The notes below the pieces were generated by a model. It had not been told where the DNA came from, did no database searches, and worked only from the letters and a program-made list of their open reading frames with translations. Below, one piece after another: positions 47,356 to 60,239 of a stretch of 64,000 nt of DNA. The position numbers and the translations under genes were made by a program. The stretch is from Pseudoscleropodium purum (lineage: Eukaryota; Streptophyta; Bryopsida; Hypnales; Brachytheciaceae): contig OZ017796.1 in the NCBI GenBank assembly GCA_963969395.1, positions 47,916,243-47,980,242 on the forward strand. The letters run 5' to 3'. Every line of letters begins with the position of its first letter. The first letter of the stretch is position 1.

Positions 47356-49776
47356 TCACCAATAATCACCACAAGAAAACAAGCCATTTTGAAAGTGGTG
47401 AAAGCGATTAGCATCCCTCACAACAATCTCTCGTTTAGTTGCCTTTGAGATAAACTTGGTTGCTGTATGGCAATCTGAACACACTCGAAGGTTCTTGAAC
47501 ACCCGAATTGGCTCTCCAAGGGGTGTCCACATGAGTCCATAAGCAATAGCCAACTTCTCACTATGGGAACAAAGAGCAAGTTCCTTCTCCTCCTCCTCAA
47601 TGTTCCGCAACACTAGCCGGGTATCAGGAATGTACCCTTCAGCCTTAATTTTCTCACTCAATCTCCTCAGCTCAGCATAGATCTCCTTCGCTTCTGAGTG
47701 AGAAGTATCCCCTACGACGAAGTCATGGACCTTGTTATCAACTTCAATCCAGCTACGCCCTGGCTCCTTGCGTATACCTCTCTCCTGCATCATAGTGCGC
47801 ACCCACAACACCTCCTCCCACTTGCCAGCTGCAGCATAGATATTCGAGAGAAGCACGTATGCAGAAGCATTCTTCGGTTCCAACTTGAGAAACTCATTGG
47901 CGGCAAGTTTGCCCAAATCCACATTACCGTATGTTCTACAAGCACCAAGCAAGGCTCCCCAAGTTGCACCATTTGGTTCCACCGGCATGTTGTCAATCAA
48001 GAGCTTTGCTTCCTCCACGTGTCCTGCTCGACCAAGAACATCCACCATGCAGGTACAAGGCCCTACAGTAGGTTCGATGCCATAATCTTGTGTCATAGCC
48101 AGAAAAAGTCTACGGCCCTCATCCACAAGGCCAGCATGACTACAAGCCGACAATACTGCAGCGAAGGAGATCACTTCAGGCTTCACACCGTCTGCAATCA
48201 TCATTTTGAACAATTCCAGGGCTTCGTGCCCACATCCGTGTTCGGCAAGTCCACCAATCATCGCGGTCCACGTGATCACGTCACGATCCTCCATCCGGTC
48301 AAAAACTAGCCGAGCGTCATCCAAACTGCCACACTTTCCATACATGTCGACAAGCGCAGTCCCCACACGCAAATCCGACTCAAGCCCCGCTTGGAGGACA
48401 TGCCTGTGAACCTCCTTCACCCACTCCAAAGCCCCTGCGCTTGAACATGGATTCAGAATGCTTGCAAAAGTGAATGCATCTGGTTTCAAGCCTTCCCTTC
48501 GCATTTGCATAAACAGTTCATATGCTTCTTGCCCACATCCGTGTTCCGCAAGTCCACCAATCATCACGTTCCACGTGATCACATCACGATCCTCCATCCG
48601 GTCAAAAACTAGCCGAGCATCATCCAAACTGCCACACTTTACATACATGTGGACAAGCGCATTGCCCACACGCAAATTCGACTCAAGTCTCGCTTGGAGG
48701 ACATGCCTGTGAACCTCCTTCACCCACTCCAAAGCCCCTGCGCTTGAACATGGATTCAGAATGCTCGCAAAAGTGAATGCATCGGGTTTCAAGCCTTCTC
48801 TTTGCATTTGCATAAACAGTTCATATGCTTCTTGCCCACATCCGTGTTCGGCAAGTCCACCAATCATCACGTTCCACGTGATTACATCACGATCCTCCAT
48901 CCGGTCAAAAACTAGTCGAGTATCATCCAAACTGCCACACTTTCCATACATGTGGACAAGCGCAGTGCCCACACGCAAATCCGACTCAAGTCCTGCTTGG
49001 AGGACATGCCTGTGAACCTCCTTCACCCACTCCAAAGCCCCTGCGCTTGAACATGGATTCAGAATGCTCACATAGGTAATTACGGTTGGTACACAGCCCT
49101 CTCTTTGCATTTGGAGAAGGAGTCCATATGCTTCCTGCCCAAATCCATGCTTTGCAAGTCCACCGATCATTATGTTCCATGAGATCACGTCGTGTTCCTT
49201 CATTCCCCGAAAAACTACTCGGGCATCATGAATACTGCCACAATTTGCATACATGCGAACAAGCGCATTGCCAATACGCACATCTGATTCAAGCCCAGCA
49301 TGTCGTACATGCGCATGAACTTCTTTGCCCCACTGCAAAGCTGATGGATTGGCACATGCCTTCAGGATGCTCAAGAAAGTAAATGCGTTTGGCTGGACCC
49401 CTTTTTGGCACATTTGATTGAAAAGTTCCATTGCTTTGTCAGCATGATTGTGCTTTGCATAACCTCCAATCATAATGGTCCAACTAAACACGTTCTTGTT
49501 CACAAGTTTATCAAACACTCCACGTGCATCCTCCAATTCTCCACACCTGATATACACGCTCACCAGGTTGTTTGCAACATATCTATTCTGCTCCATTCCA
49601 CTCTGGTTGATGTAGTCGTGAACCTGCTTCGCGACATTAACATGAAGGTTTTCCTCCTTCAAGCACCGTCTCAAAACTTCAACATACACGTTCGAGTCGA
49701 TGGCCATGCCTTGTTCTAGTCCATTCTTCAAATTACCGATTGCTTCAGTCGTGCTTCTTGCAGTCTTCAAGGACAT
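47356..49776 (-). CDS. DYW-type pentatricopeptide repeat protein, probable organelle RNA editing factor (806 aa)
   Basis: PLS-class PPR proteins bind organelle RNA base by base, and the DYW domain acts as the C-to-U deaminase. The start is the first ATG after an in-frame TGA; the upstream in-frame stretch lacks an ATG. PPR tracts occupy about residues 55-570, with repeated SWTIMIGGYA, ALVxMYxKCG and DVITWNVMIGGLAEHG units. The E region follows, and the DYW domain is about 673-806. His738 and Glu740 (HSEK) with Cys766 and Cys769 (CSDC) form the catalytic zinc site. The end is SCGDYW, but the usual CxC before GDYW is FSC, so one ligand of the second zinc site is missing. Three near-identical 101-residue units lie in the middle. 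There is no clear transit peptide, so organelle import is assumed. The frame is intact, unlike its inverted partner. Confidence 0.9.
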   Translation of the reverse strand: MSLKTARSTTEAIGNLKNGLEQGMAIDSNVYVEVLRRCLKEENLHVNVAKQVHDYINQSGMEQNRYVANNLVSVYIRCGELEDARGVFDKLVNKNVFSWTIMIGGYAKHNHADKAMELFNQMCQKGVQPNAFTFLSILKACANPSALQWGKEVHAHVRHAGLESDVRIGNALVRMYANCGSIHDARVVFRGMKEHDVISWNIMIGGLAKHGFGQEAYGLLLQMQREGCVPTVITYVSILNPCSSAGALEWVKEVHRHVLQAGLESDLRVGTALVHMYGKCGSLDDTRLVFDRMEDRDVITWNVMIGGLAEHGCGQEAYELFMQMQREGLKPDAFTFASILNPCSSAGALEWVKEVHRHVLQARLESNLRVGNALVHMYVKCGSLDDARLVFDRMEDRDVITWNVMIGGLAEHGCGQEAYELFMQMRREGLKPDAFTFASILNPCSSAGALEWVKEVHRHVLQAGLESDLRVGTALVDMYGKCGSLDDARLVFDRMEDRDVITWTAMIGGLAEHGCGHEALELFKMMIADGVKPEVISFAAVLSACSHAGLVDEGRRLFLAMTQDYGIEPTVGPCTCMVDVLGRAGHVEEAKLLIDNMPVEPNGATWGALLGACRTYGNVDLGKLAANEFLKLEPKNASAYVLLSNIYAAAGKWEEVLWVRTMMQERGIRKEPGRSWIEVDNKVHDFVVGDTSHSEAKEIYAELRRLSEKIKAEGYIPDTRLVLRNIEEEEKELALCSHSEKLAIAYGLMWTPLGEPIRVFKNLRVCSDCHTATKFISKATKREIVVRDANRFHHFQNGLFSCGDYW
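48160..49070 (-). repeat. Three 303-bp in-frame repeats within the PPR gene
   Basis: The unit containing SILNPCSSAGALEWVKEVHR recurs at residues of about 237, 338 and 439, a period of 303 bp. The units are nearly identical at the DNA level, and the inverted partner gene has only two. This indicates recent unequal exchange or gene conversion. Confidence 0.9.
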
Positions 49777-52700
49777 ACTACCGCCACCACCCGGTACAAT
49801 ATGCCTCGACTCTCTTGCAGTACTAGGTACAATGCATCCTCTTCCATTGTAGCCCTTAGATAGCCTGATTCATCAATACAGTCTTCATAAGAAAACCCTT
49901 AGAAAGAAGAACACTGATACACAAAGTGGAAAGGTTGCAAGACCACTAATGCCCTGTACTCACATATCTCAATATGAACAAAATTGCATCCATCCATTTG
50001 AACTCTTAATATCTCTCACATACATAGCAATTTGTTGAAAATCATCCCACTTTAAGTGCACCCAATAACCCAAAAGAAATAACAGAGCACACAAAAATCC
50101 TTAAACTCACTCAAAATCACATGTTTCTAGATGCACCTACTCTAGGCAGCCAACTCAATTCCTAGGGTTACCTGTCTCCTTGTGTTGTGTCTTGAGAAGC
50201 TTTGGTGTGATAATCAACACGAGGGTGCATTTTCCCTTTGCTTGTCAAGCTGACCATGGCCTTTACCCATGGTGGAGTTGACCAGCCATCTATCCAAAGT
50301 GCTTTCCTCGTCACCTTATGTCTAAAGTCAGGTGATCTAGGATTCCTCTGTAGGCACCACAACCCATGATCAGATCCTACAAAACTGTCTCATATTCATT
50401 TTGCATCTAACAATCAATATTCCAGGAATATTTGTTGATGACACTGCAATGATCTGAGCAGTGTTCACTCCGCTCAATGACAACAAACAACGCAATTTCA
50501 TACGTGCTGCTTTACGAAGTGTCCACAAGTGCCCATGGCCTTGTACAAGCAAGAAACGTCTCGTCACTTGTTGAGCCGAGTATTGAATCCGCTTTCTTTT
50601 ATCTAGTCATACCTTGTCAGCTCTGTTGTCCCACCACTGCGTACGATCCGCGAAGTACTCTTTCCAAAGTTCTTCAACCGACTGTAGTTCACCTGAATCC
50701 ACCGCAACATGCTTTACCCATGTCAGTCACATTCTCACCAGGAGAGGCAAACTCTTTCTGTGACGATGGGCATATGATGCATACCTGAAGCATTGGAATT
50801 CGAAGGGGATCTCTTCCAAACTGATGAAAATGGTGAACACCGGATTGGTCCACTGCCTCGTATGTGAGAGGACAAGGGCAGGGATAAAGAAGGGTAGATA
50901 GGCCATGGAGACCTGAAGACTGAGATTGCACAGATATCCTGGGCACACAAACGTCAACACTCCGTTGATCAGCAACTTCGTACCATTCAAAGCGCTCTTC
51001 CCATCAATACCGGGGCTTAGGGTTCGGTCAACCATGTTCATAGCCGGTTACGTTTGGAAAAATGTGACGACCACTTTATCAAACATTGCTGTAAAGGAGA
51101 CCTCATATTTCGACACATTTGTTGTCAGCATGACCACAGTAGTCCAACCCATGTCACAAGTCATCCAACCGCTTAATTCACTCACCTGTGCACCACCTAG
51201 TCCACGCACCGACAAAAAGCTTCTCTGTTCTCTCCTGCACTGCAATTGTTGTCTACAATCTAAATCCCACGAGACCAATTGAGGTGGCAGTCCCATCACT
51301 ATCTGCCTGCATTACAGAAACCAATTCACACTAACTGATACTAAGAAGAACATCACAAAGAACAACGCCGGAATGGACCTCAGAATTGAACCTGTGGACA
51401 GAAACACATCAAATTGAGAAGAAACTACATGTGCGAAGAATCTGCTACTACCTCCAATCCTGAAAACCCAAACACATTAAATAAAGTCCACAAACAAAAC
51501 CTCATACCTGACGCTTCCGGCGGCCATATGAAGCAAGACAGGCTGCCCAAGGACGGCAAACCTCCACTGCAGCTTCACGAGGAGCAGCTCCGTCTACGCT
51601 GAGGCATGAATCCAACATACACCCATTGATTAGCATACAACCCCAGTCACCGGACTTGACTATTGAAAATTACCAACGCTTCAAAGAAAGTCATCAAAAC
51701 TTAGGTTCAAACTAAATTACAGTTCTCCTTTGATACGAATGACAGGACTAATAAAATTTAGATCATTTGAATGACATATATAGAAACATGCATGAAAACC
51801 TATCAGAATTAGTCATAACACATCCATGAACAGCAGCAGGGGTCAGAACCCAATCCCCAACCCAGCCAGATCGCTCAATCTAGTTCCCGAAATTGTTTTC
51901 GAATTATCTCGTCTTGTCTGACACAACTTTGACTTCCTCCCTGCTGTTCGAGCTGCCCAATCTCCTGCCCCAGAGTGCACACGTGCACACCCTTACTCTG
52001 ACATATGACGATACCTCGTATTGGGTGAATATGACAGGAATCAGCATGTGTGGCACCGAGTTGGCCATTTCCAGCACATCGTTCAAATGTGAAGCAATCA
52101 AAGGTGATAGCAAAGTCGCTTTCGACTCTGCAACACAAACGTGAGTTCTCAATCGGCTCGGTACATCTTACCGGCCCTAAATCCAGGCTGCTGCCACTGA
52201 ACTCTGTTGCAGCTCACACCACATCTATGGTACACACTTTGAGCAGTTCTTTCTAGCTTTGCCGGGAATAAGTACTGATCCGGAAAGACATGAATCAGTG
52301 TTCTTCTCTTCCCAATTCCAAGTTGAATAAATTTCCTCAAGCGAAAACCCTGAACCCTAGTTCGTGAAACGGCTCATTTCTTCTTGCACAGTCTGTGAAA
52401 CTCCCATATCTGCTCCTAAGCCAAAAAAAACCGGGATGAATTAGAGGACCTGCTATTTGAATCGCACTGCACTAATTGCGCAGCAAGATATCATCAATCA
52501 GCAAATTAATTACTCGACCTCCACAAGCTCCGAAGGAACAAGCGCTACTCTACTCTCCTGTAGAAAGAGCAGGAAAGGTCGGTACAACGTTTCTCCTACA
52601 ACAGCTGGCATCTCACCTCCGTCCTACAATTTACATCACACTCCCACGAGCTCAAATTAAAATGGCTCCAAACCAACTGCCAGAGCAGAGAAACAAGTCA

Positions 52701-53090
52701 GAATCCCACTACAAATCCTGCACAAGCGGGCATTGCAGCACTACTTCCCACATTCAGTCATCCTAACACAACAGTACGAGAAATCTCCCTCCTTGAGCCC
52801 TCAATTCACCACAACAGCCAGACTGCAGCATGCAGCACCCGCGCTCTGCAAAAGCTCAGCTTGGGATCAAGGAGTCCCCAACCTCTCTCACCATGTCCAT
52901 TCCTGCTCGACGCTTGCTCTGGTCTCCCTCCCTTGCGGAAACGGTAGTTCCGAATGCCTGATACCCTTGACGCTGCTCGTCTTATCTGGGCCCCGAACAT
53001 CAATCGAAACACATTACTGTGCGGGCGGGTGTTATTGCACTCGGCCCTCTTTAATATCACATCCTCTAAATAATACGGTATAACAGGGTC
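49777..53090 (-). other. Conserved ORF-poor segment upstream of the PPR gene, right copy
   Basis: Counterpart of 4,067-7,515, with the same splice-like junctions and the same small open frames, several of them identical. The 108-bp segment at left 4,859-4,966 is absent here. It is likely the promoter and spliced leader of the PPR gene, or a broken neighbour gene. Confidence 0.5.
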
Positions 53091-54911
53091 CGTTCTCTCA
53101 CCAAGCCTTTGGGAACATATATAAGGTGGGAGATATATTCGTTGTGGTCGCCCTCCCAATTGGAATCTAGTGGGCTTTTCAATTGCACTTGTTTTTATTC
53201 TAATGCAGTCAAAAGTGTAAAGTGACATAATAACTAACAACATAGTGGTACATTGAAAGTGAAAGTGTCATCATATCAATGCCAAAATAGCACCAAATGA
53301 AATATTTTAGTTACATTTCTACACTTTTAGCACTAAGAAAATCCAAAATGAAGATTTTTTTTAAAACTAAAATGATTTAAACAAAAAATATGTAATTACA
53401 CGAGTAATCTAATTTTGTTTTGGAACTATTACAATGACTTTTTAGTATGTATCTATCAATTAATTGTGATCATATTAAAAACAATTGAAATTATCAAATC
53501 AACATTGAATTAGCGGTAGGGACTTTTTGATGTAGTTATGATAGTCTAATGGGGTTGGAAGGATTTAGGTTTAGGGTTTAGCAAAATTTTGTTGCTTTTG
53601 TTCAAATCAACTTGTCTAAAGTGACTAAAGTCTATTGATCCATGGAGCATTTTTTACTAATGACTTTAGCTCTTCAGAGCATTTTTCACTACAAAAGTAG
53701 AGGAATTCTACTATCCTTGAGAAGACTATTGCTCAATGGGAGTTGGAAATTGATGCTACAAATCTATATCTTGTAATCATAATAGTCTTCAAACTCTCAA
53801 CAATTAGATCTAAGAATAAACCACGACAACTATAGAGGTACAATCCAAGCATTGACTCCTCACAAAGACAAAGACAAAACTATGAAAATGTTGTTTTTCA
53901 TTTTAGTGGTGAATTTTCCTTATAGAAATCCAAATCCACTTAATGAATGGGTATGACCTAAAAGTTCCAAAGGTAAAACAATTGCTACTAAACAAGTAAT
54001 CTAGATTAACACTTGACTATAGAAAAAAAAGTTTAACTCTAAAAAATTGTCAATAGTCACTAGTATGTCTATTAATCAAGTAGTGTATTTAAAGTAAATA
54101 CAACACAGCAAAAGAAAATTAAAGAAATATTCAATTAACATTATCTCCCTTCTATACCAAGAACACTCTTGTAACCTTAATATTAACAATGCAAGAAAAT
54201 GGGACCACTCAATAATATAGAATGGATATTGACAATGGCCTAAATCATTATACTAACAAAAGTAGCATTAGGACTATACTTCTTCACTAAGTTTTGGTTT
54301 AGGCTCGTCCATTTAGCAAAATTGAGAATTAATTAGATGCTATGATTTTTTGATTGATGAACTTTGTAGTATTGGCAAATTATTTAGATGATTGAATAAT
54401 CTTCTCCATTGTGTTCTTAAATGAGTCAAGGATTGGAACAAAGTTTAGTGGTAGTAGTGGTAGGATAACATTCAACTCTTGCAATAATGTGTTTTGAATA
54501 ATGTTCCCTCTAACAAGGTCTATAGCCATGCTTTGGTAATAGCCGAGTGGAATTGATGGTTAAACTTGTGATGCTACGGAGCTATCATAATATTGGTTTA
54601 AATTCAACGGGTTTGTGGGCAACCAACAAAAATCTGGAATTCTGTCTTTTAGTAAATTGACAATAATCTTTAAAAATGTAATGGTTGTTATTGCCAAGGT
54701 ACTAATTGTTAATGGCAATAGTAAGAGGAGAAATGAAATGAATCAAGAGATACAAAAAGAATTTGTTGCAAGATGGTCGGTTTTACCTAGGTTGTCCAGG
54801 CATCTGGACAAGGACTTTAATCCTTGTTCTAGACATTGAAAATCAATTTTTTTTAGAAAACATGATTATCCATAATAAAATTGGATATTTTAGGGTTTAG
54901 GATTTATGTAA

Positions 54912-57055
54912 GCCTTCAAGTTAGCACTTAGAACTCTAAATATATATTTTGTAATTTTATATTTGTTTTTAGTGTCATTTCATGCAAATTAGCATGAAAT
55001 AGTTAGTTGAGAGGGTTTTGGTAAACATCCCTACTAGATTAGTGAGGAGTTTTCTCAAAATTATAGAAAGCTCAAAATACTCTGTTATCCATGTTTTAGG
55101 TCTTAGTTAAGTATTTGAAAGTTTAGATTAGTCATTCTAAGAGAAGTGAGGATGTGAGAGTTAGCTAATTCTAGTATCTTGTCCATGTGAAACTATGCCT
55201 GTAGAGTGTATATGACAACCTAGCTAAAGTTAAGAGTCTATTTCTAAGATTTAGAAGTGTCTAGATCCAATTCATAGAGGATTTGGGACAATTTATGTAA
55301 AGTCTTGCAGGTAATTAAGAATATGAATCAAGATGCAAAGTAGATAGAGAGTTATGAATGTTTTGATCTCTATCCTTGAGACCAAACATGCACAACCAAG
55401 TTCTATTGATTTAATTCTATGAGTGATTTTGGTCTATAACAACAAGCTTCCTTCCAAGCAATGGAGCTTTGTTTTTTCCTACTGCTAATTAACTAATCTA
55501 TAGATTACCTAAATGCAAAATGAATTACTACTCGTGATTGAAGCTTATAGTCAAACAAGTTCAAATATCATAAGTCAAGAAGAAGATTTGAAGGTCCCAC
55601 ATCGTAGGGTTGAATTTTACCTTTTTAAAATGATAAAGAAAGCTGAATTTGACTTATTTCCTTAGGAGTTATCTACGGATGAATTTTAATCAATCTAACT
55701 ATCGAAATTCAATTCTGATTTTTTGGTTGTTTTCTATTTTTTATTTTCTACCTAAGTTTTGAATTTGGTTTGATTTGGTCAACTCTGCTTGACTTTCATC
55801 CATTTCTATGCTAATCTAACTTGAAACTTCATCCTACTCTAACTTCTATGATTTTTGTTTATCAATTTGTGAGGTTAAAGTGATTTTGAAATTTAAAGAA
55901 TATTTTCCATAGGATTCTTTTTCAAATTTTTTCCTTAAGCATCTTTTGGCTTAAATAATAAATTCTATTGTAGTTTTCACTACTTGGGAGGATTTTTGGG
56001 TTTTTACTCTAATTTTTATCTAAGTAATTTTATCCTAAAGGTTTTGATCTTATTTTTTTTTCAAGGTAAAATGAGCTATTTTTACCTTGGAATAAAAATA
56101 ATTTTATGGTAATTTGACCATTAAATGGTTATAAAAAATTACTTTCAATCTTTCACCTTTGGATAGAAAGAATTACTTCTATTTGCTCCTTTCACTTTTT
56201 ATGATTTATTCTAAATGCTAAGATTCTTTCAAAAATTCCTTTTAGTAATTTCTTTGATTTTACTGCTAATTTTTCAAGGGTTAATTGAGACAAATTATTT
56301 TAAATATGATAGTAAACACCCTAAACTTACAATGGTAAATTTTAAAACTAATTCTGACCTACGTATTGATTTCTTAACTCACTGTGATTTAATTTCAGTT
56401 CTAATGTTGAATTCAAAGATCAAATTTCAATTGAATGTTTTGAAGAAATTGCAATACGTTTGGTCAATGATTCAATTACCAACCTCATTTTTGGCCTCTT
56501 CTCTGTTGAAATGCCTCCTCGGTGTTGTTAACTATTGAATCTAACTCCATGTCCAATGTCTTGTAATTTAATGATTGATTTTTGTAAACTTTTATCAGTG
56601 ATTAAATGGTGCCAAGCTCCAATTTCCTTTCATCTTTTGTTCTTAAGGATTTTCTTTTCTTTCTATATTTTTTTGTGGAGAAAAATCCAATCTAATCCAA
56701 TCTTCAAATGCTTGCTAATCACTTCAAGAATAAGACAAATGCTTGAAGACAAATCTCTTGGACTTATGCTAATTAAAAACTAATCTATAGAATGTTGGAA
56801 GGTCAACTATTCCTTTTTTTGGTCTTTCTTCTTGTCTCATAAAAAGATTCCAACCTTATTTTGATGGATAATATTCCCTAGGAATTATCATGTGCAATTT
56901 GAAACTTCTTCTCCCTTCATTCTTCTACTTAGGCACTTGATGGCTTCCCTTGCACCTTGTTTTGTGAACTTGGAACTTATTTAAGTTGCGGCTCCTTCTC
57001 CAACTCAAGTTTTGTCAAGCATTGAAATGCAAATAATAAGTATCAGGTGGAATTT
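54912..57055. other. AT-rich interior of the candidate element, no gene seen
   Basis: Frames of 107 codons (56,215-56,538) and 82 codons (56,535-56,783) abut, but they are Leu/Phe/Ser-rich with no recognisable domain. I do not call them genes. Confidence 0.4.
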
Positions 57056-57059
57056 GTTT

Positions 57060-58210
57060 AGATATCTAATATGGTTCTGTCACCCTAAACTCACTCTGTA
57101 AGGCTTTAGATCCTCATGCTTAATTTTGTTAAGTTAATTGGTTTTTGAGGCTCTCTAGTTTACCATCTGGTTCTTTCAATCTACTCTTTGTACTTGATTG
57201 CTCCCAGTTGACTTGTTAATCTAATTTCTTGTGCTTTCATTCACTCAGTACCTCAATTGAAATTCACTCACTAAGTTCTTTGAATTGAATTAAAAAGGAT
57301 CCTCATTTTCTAGCCTTTTTGGCTCACTCTGTACTCTTTGGTTGCTCTTGGCTTCCCTAGGCCTTTGGTCAACTCAATTTGACCACAATAATCTGATTTT
57401 TTGGCCTTCTCTCTGTACTTAACTCTCTCAACTGAATTCTCACTCCCTTAACCCTCAAATTGAATTTTTAAGAATTCCTTCACTCCTTGGCTTTCTTTAG
57501 ACCTCTGGTCAATTGTAGTTGACTTGGTATCCTAATTTTTTCCTTTCGCTTCTTCACTTCTCTCAGCTTCTTAAATTGAATCTTTACTCTATTAGTTCCT
57601 TAAAATGAAATTTTAAAAGTTCTTTCACTCTTTAGCTCTCTCTAGCTCACTCTCTGGTTTCCTCAAACCTTTGGTCAACTCAATTTGACCATACTAATCT
57701 GATTTTTTGGCCCTCTCTTTCACATACCTTTCTCAATTAAATTTCAAAGAAATTTTCACTCTTCTATCTCTTCAAACTAGACTTTAATTTTTTCACACTC
57801 CAAGCCTCTCCCTACTCTCTCTAATTCTCTGGTTGTTTTTTGCTTCCTTACACCTCTAGTCAACTCAGTTTGACCACAATAATTTGATTTTTGGTCCTCT
57901 CCTTTCACTTCTAACCCACTCAGGTGAAATTTTGACTTATACAACTTGAATTTTAAAATCTTAACACCCTATGGCTTTTATTTGGCCCTTTTGGGCTTTG
58001 GACCTCTGGTCAACGCAATTTGATTGTGTTAATCTGATTTTTTGGCTCACACTCTACCTAGCCCTTTCAAATGAATTTTCGCTTCTTTGAATCAAATTAA
58101 AAACTTCTCACCCTATCGATTTCTCTCTAGACCTATATGGACCTCTTCAATCACTCCTTGGATTCTAACTTAAATTTTCTTTTCAAAACTAGGAATTTCT
58201 CTTTCCTTCT
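57060..58210. repeat. Degenerate tandem array, unit about 150-185 bp
   Basis: The phrase CTCTGGTCAACTCAATTTGA followed by CCACAATAATCTGATTTTTTGG recurs with changes at about 57,362, 57,510, 57,668, 57,852 and 58,008. Between copies there are pyrimidine-rich tracts (CACTCTCTAGCTCTCT type) and TTGAATTTT boxes. Weaker copies extend to both sides. Confidence 0.75.
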
Positions 58211-60239
58211 TTGGCTCTATTCAAACTTTCATACCCTAAAATTCTTGAATTCCTCACTCTTGAACTTTATTTTATTTTTTCAAAACTTTGATGAATTAAA
58301 ATTTGAAATAAAACTCAAAAAATGGGACACTCAGGCATCATCCCAATGTTTTGAATTTTTGATGATCCAGATGTATGTTAACATGTTTGATAAAATCAAT
58401 CAAACAAACTGCCAATCACTGTACTAACTTGTGGCTTGATCTTCCGACCTACTAACTGGTCCCTCCGACTTGCTTGCTAGAGGTGACTACTGGTTGGCTT
58501 GGTTTAGATTTTTTAATCTTTGAATTGGACTTCCAAATCATTTGGCCATTGCTTGCCAATATTTTTGACTTTTAAGTCCCAAATTTTTGGAATTAAAACC
58601 AATACCAGGGTCTCCTAAGGGGACCTTTTAAACCCCTAAAGTCCCAAAGCCATTTTTCTGTCAAAAACCACTCAAAACTGCCATTTTTGCTATGTTCACC
58701 TAAGAAGAAAAAAAATTTAGAATCTAATCATAGGATCTTGTACTTCACTTGTCTTAATTCACATAATAAAAACTTCATGAAGTTTGACCGTATAGATTGG
58801 AAGATATTAGCATTCAAAGTTGAAAAAAGAAGTTTTTGTGAATACTAGCTTATAATTTCAGATGACTTTGACCACCAATTGTGGATTTTTTTGCACTACA
58901 CACTTTGAATTGAAAAAAATTTATGTTGAAGAATTGAATTGAAAGTCTAAGAATTTTTTTTAAAAAAAATCACTTGATTTTCATTCTTTAAAAAAATGCT
59001 AAGTAGAAATAGGTTCAAAATTGGAAAAAAACCAAAATCCTTAATAACTTAAAGATGGGATTGAAAGACAATAATCCAAATGGTAAGATTGTTTCAGCAA
59101 ACAAACATTCTCAAAAAAAAATTGTGAAAAATTGTGAAAATTGCATTTAGAAATGAATCCTACAAGTTATTTTTTCAAAAAGATGCTAAAATTGCCTGAA
59201 AAAACAAGGTTGTCTTTAACTTTCTTATTATTAGTTCAAATAGAACAAATTAAAGCTTCACATGTAGACAAAAATAAAAAAATTTAAGGGGAAAAAAATT
59301 AAAATTTATTTTGATCTTTTGCGATTCTTTTTGTGCTGCTCACCAAGTTCAATTTTAAGCTTTTTGTGGTATAATTTTTGCTCCCAGGCACCAATTAAAA
59401 TAAAATTTGCATACCTACGTAGATAATCAGTTTTTCTATCTTACGGAAAAATTTCAAAACAATTCACCAAAAATTGAGGTCCCAGGAACCTGCCCGAAAT
59501 TTAATTTGTTCCATGAAGGGACAATGGGACTTTAGAGGTTAATAAAACAAAGATGGAAGTTCTTTTCAAGGACAAAGCTTTGCTATTCGGGGGATTTAGG
59601 CCCAAATTTTAAAACTAAAAGAAACTTAGAAAATTCTATCTAGGGCAATAGCTTCGCCGTATTCAAGGGATTAATCTCAAATTTTTTAAAGATGATAATA
59701 AGTGATCACAATGGAGACTTAAAAACCTTGAATCCCACTCAAAGTTTCTTTAAAGATAATAAGAACTTTACTAGGACCACATATATTTCCATGTATAAAT
59801 CTCTGGGGGATTTTTTACAATAAGGTTGTGAAATTCTACACAGAGAGTTTGGTAGAGAATTGTTAGTGTATAGATTCCACTCAAACCACCAACAAGCAAG
59901 CTCCAAGGTATTCAAACTAACAACATTGCTAGAATTTGGCTTGAATATCTTTGGGATTAGTACCAAAACTCAAGAAACACAAAGACTTCAACAATAGCTC
60001 AAAAACATAAAGGTTAGCAAGCATTTTAAAGGACCCTCTACATCCTTTGAAATAGGTTCAATAACAAAGATCAAAATAAGAATTGGAAGTAGGGCTTCCG
60101 CACATGAATTCAAATAAGAGTTTTTGGCAAAATGGCCAAAACTCCAATATGTGGCTACAAGTTGGCCAAATATACAACGATTTGGTCTTGAACAACTAAG
60201 CAAACTACATGAAGAAAGGGATGCAAAAGGCAGGGTTGA
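58211..60239. other. AT-rich interior of the candidate element, no gene seen
   Basis: Contains dispersed-repeat phrases (GGGACAATGGGACTTTAGAGG near 59,519; CCCCTAAAGTCCC near 58,636). From 59,500 the composition is slightly more balanced, but no protein family is recognised. Confidence 0.4.

Larger units (their letters stand above)
47258..54911 (-). repeat. Right arm of the large inverted duplication (PPR locus)
   Basis: Reverse complement of 1,077-9,727, lacking the 1.14-kb and 108-bp segments present on the left. The arm centre-to-centre distance is about 46 kb, with the gene island between. This arm lies inside the candidate giant element and contains the intact PPR gene. Outer flanks on either side show no further match to the left arm's flanks. 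Confidence 0.9.

Noticed and set aside
56215..56783. Two abutting frames of 107 and 82 codons
   Set aside because: Leu/Phe/Ser-rich translation of AT-rich DNA with no domain.
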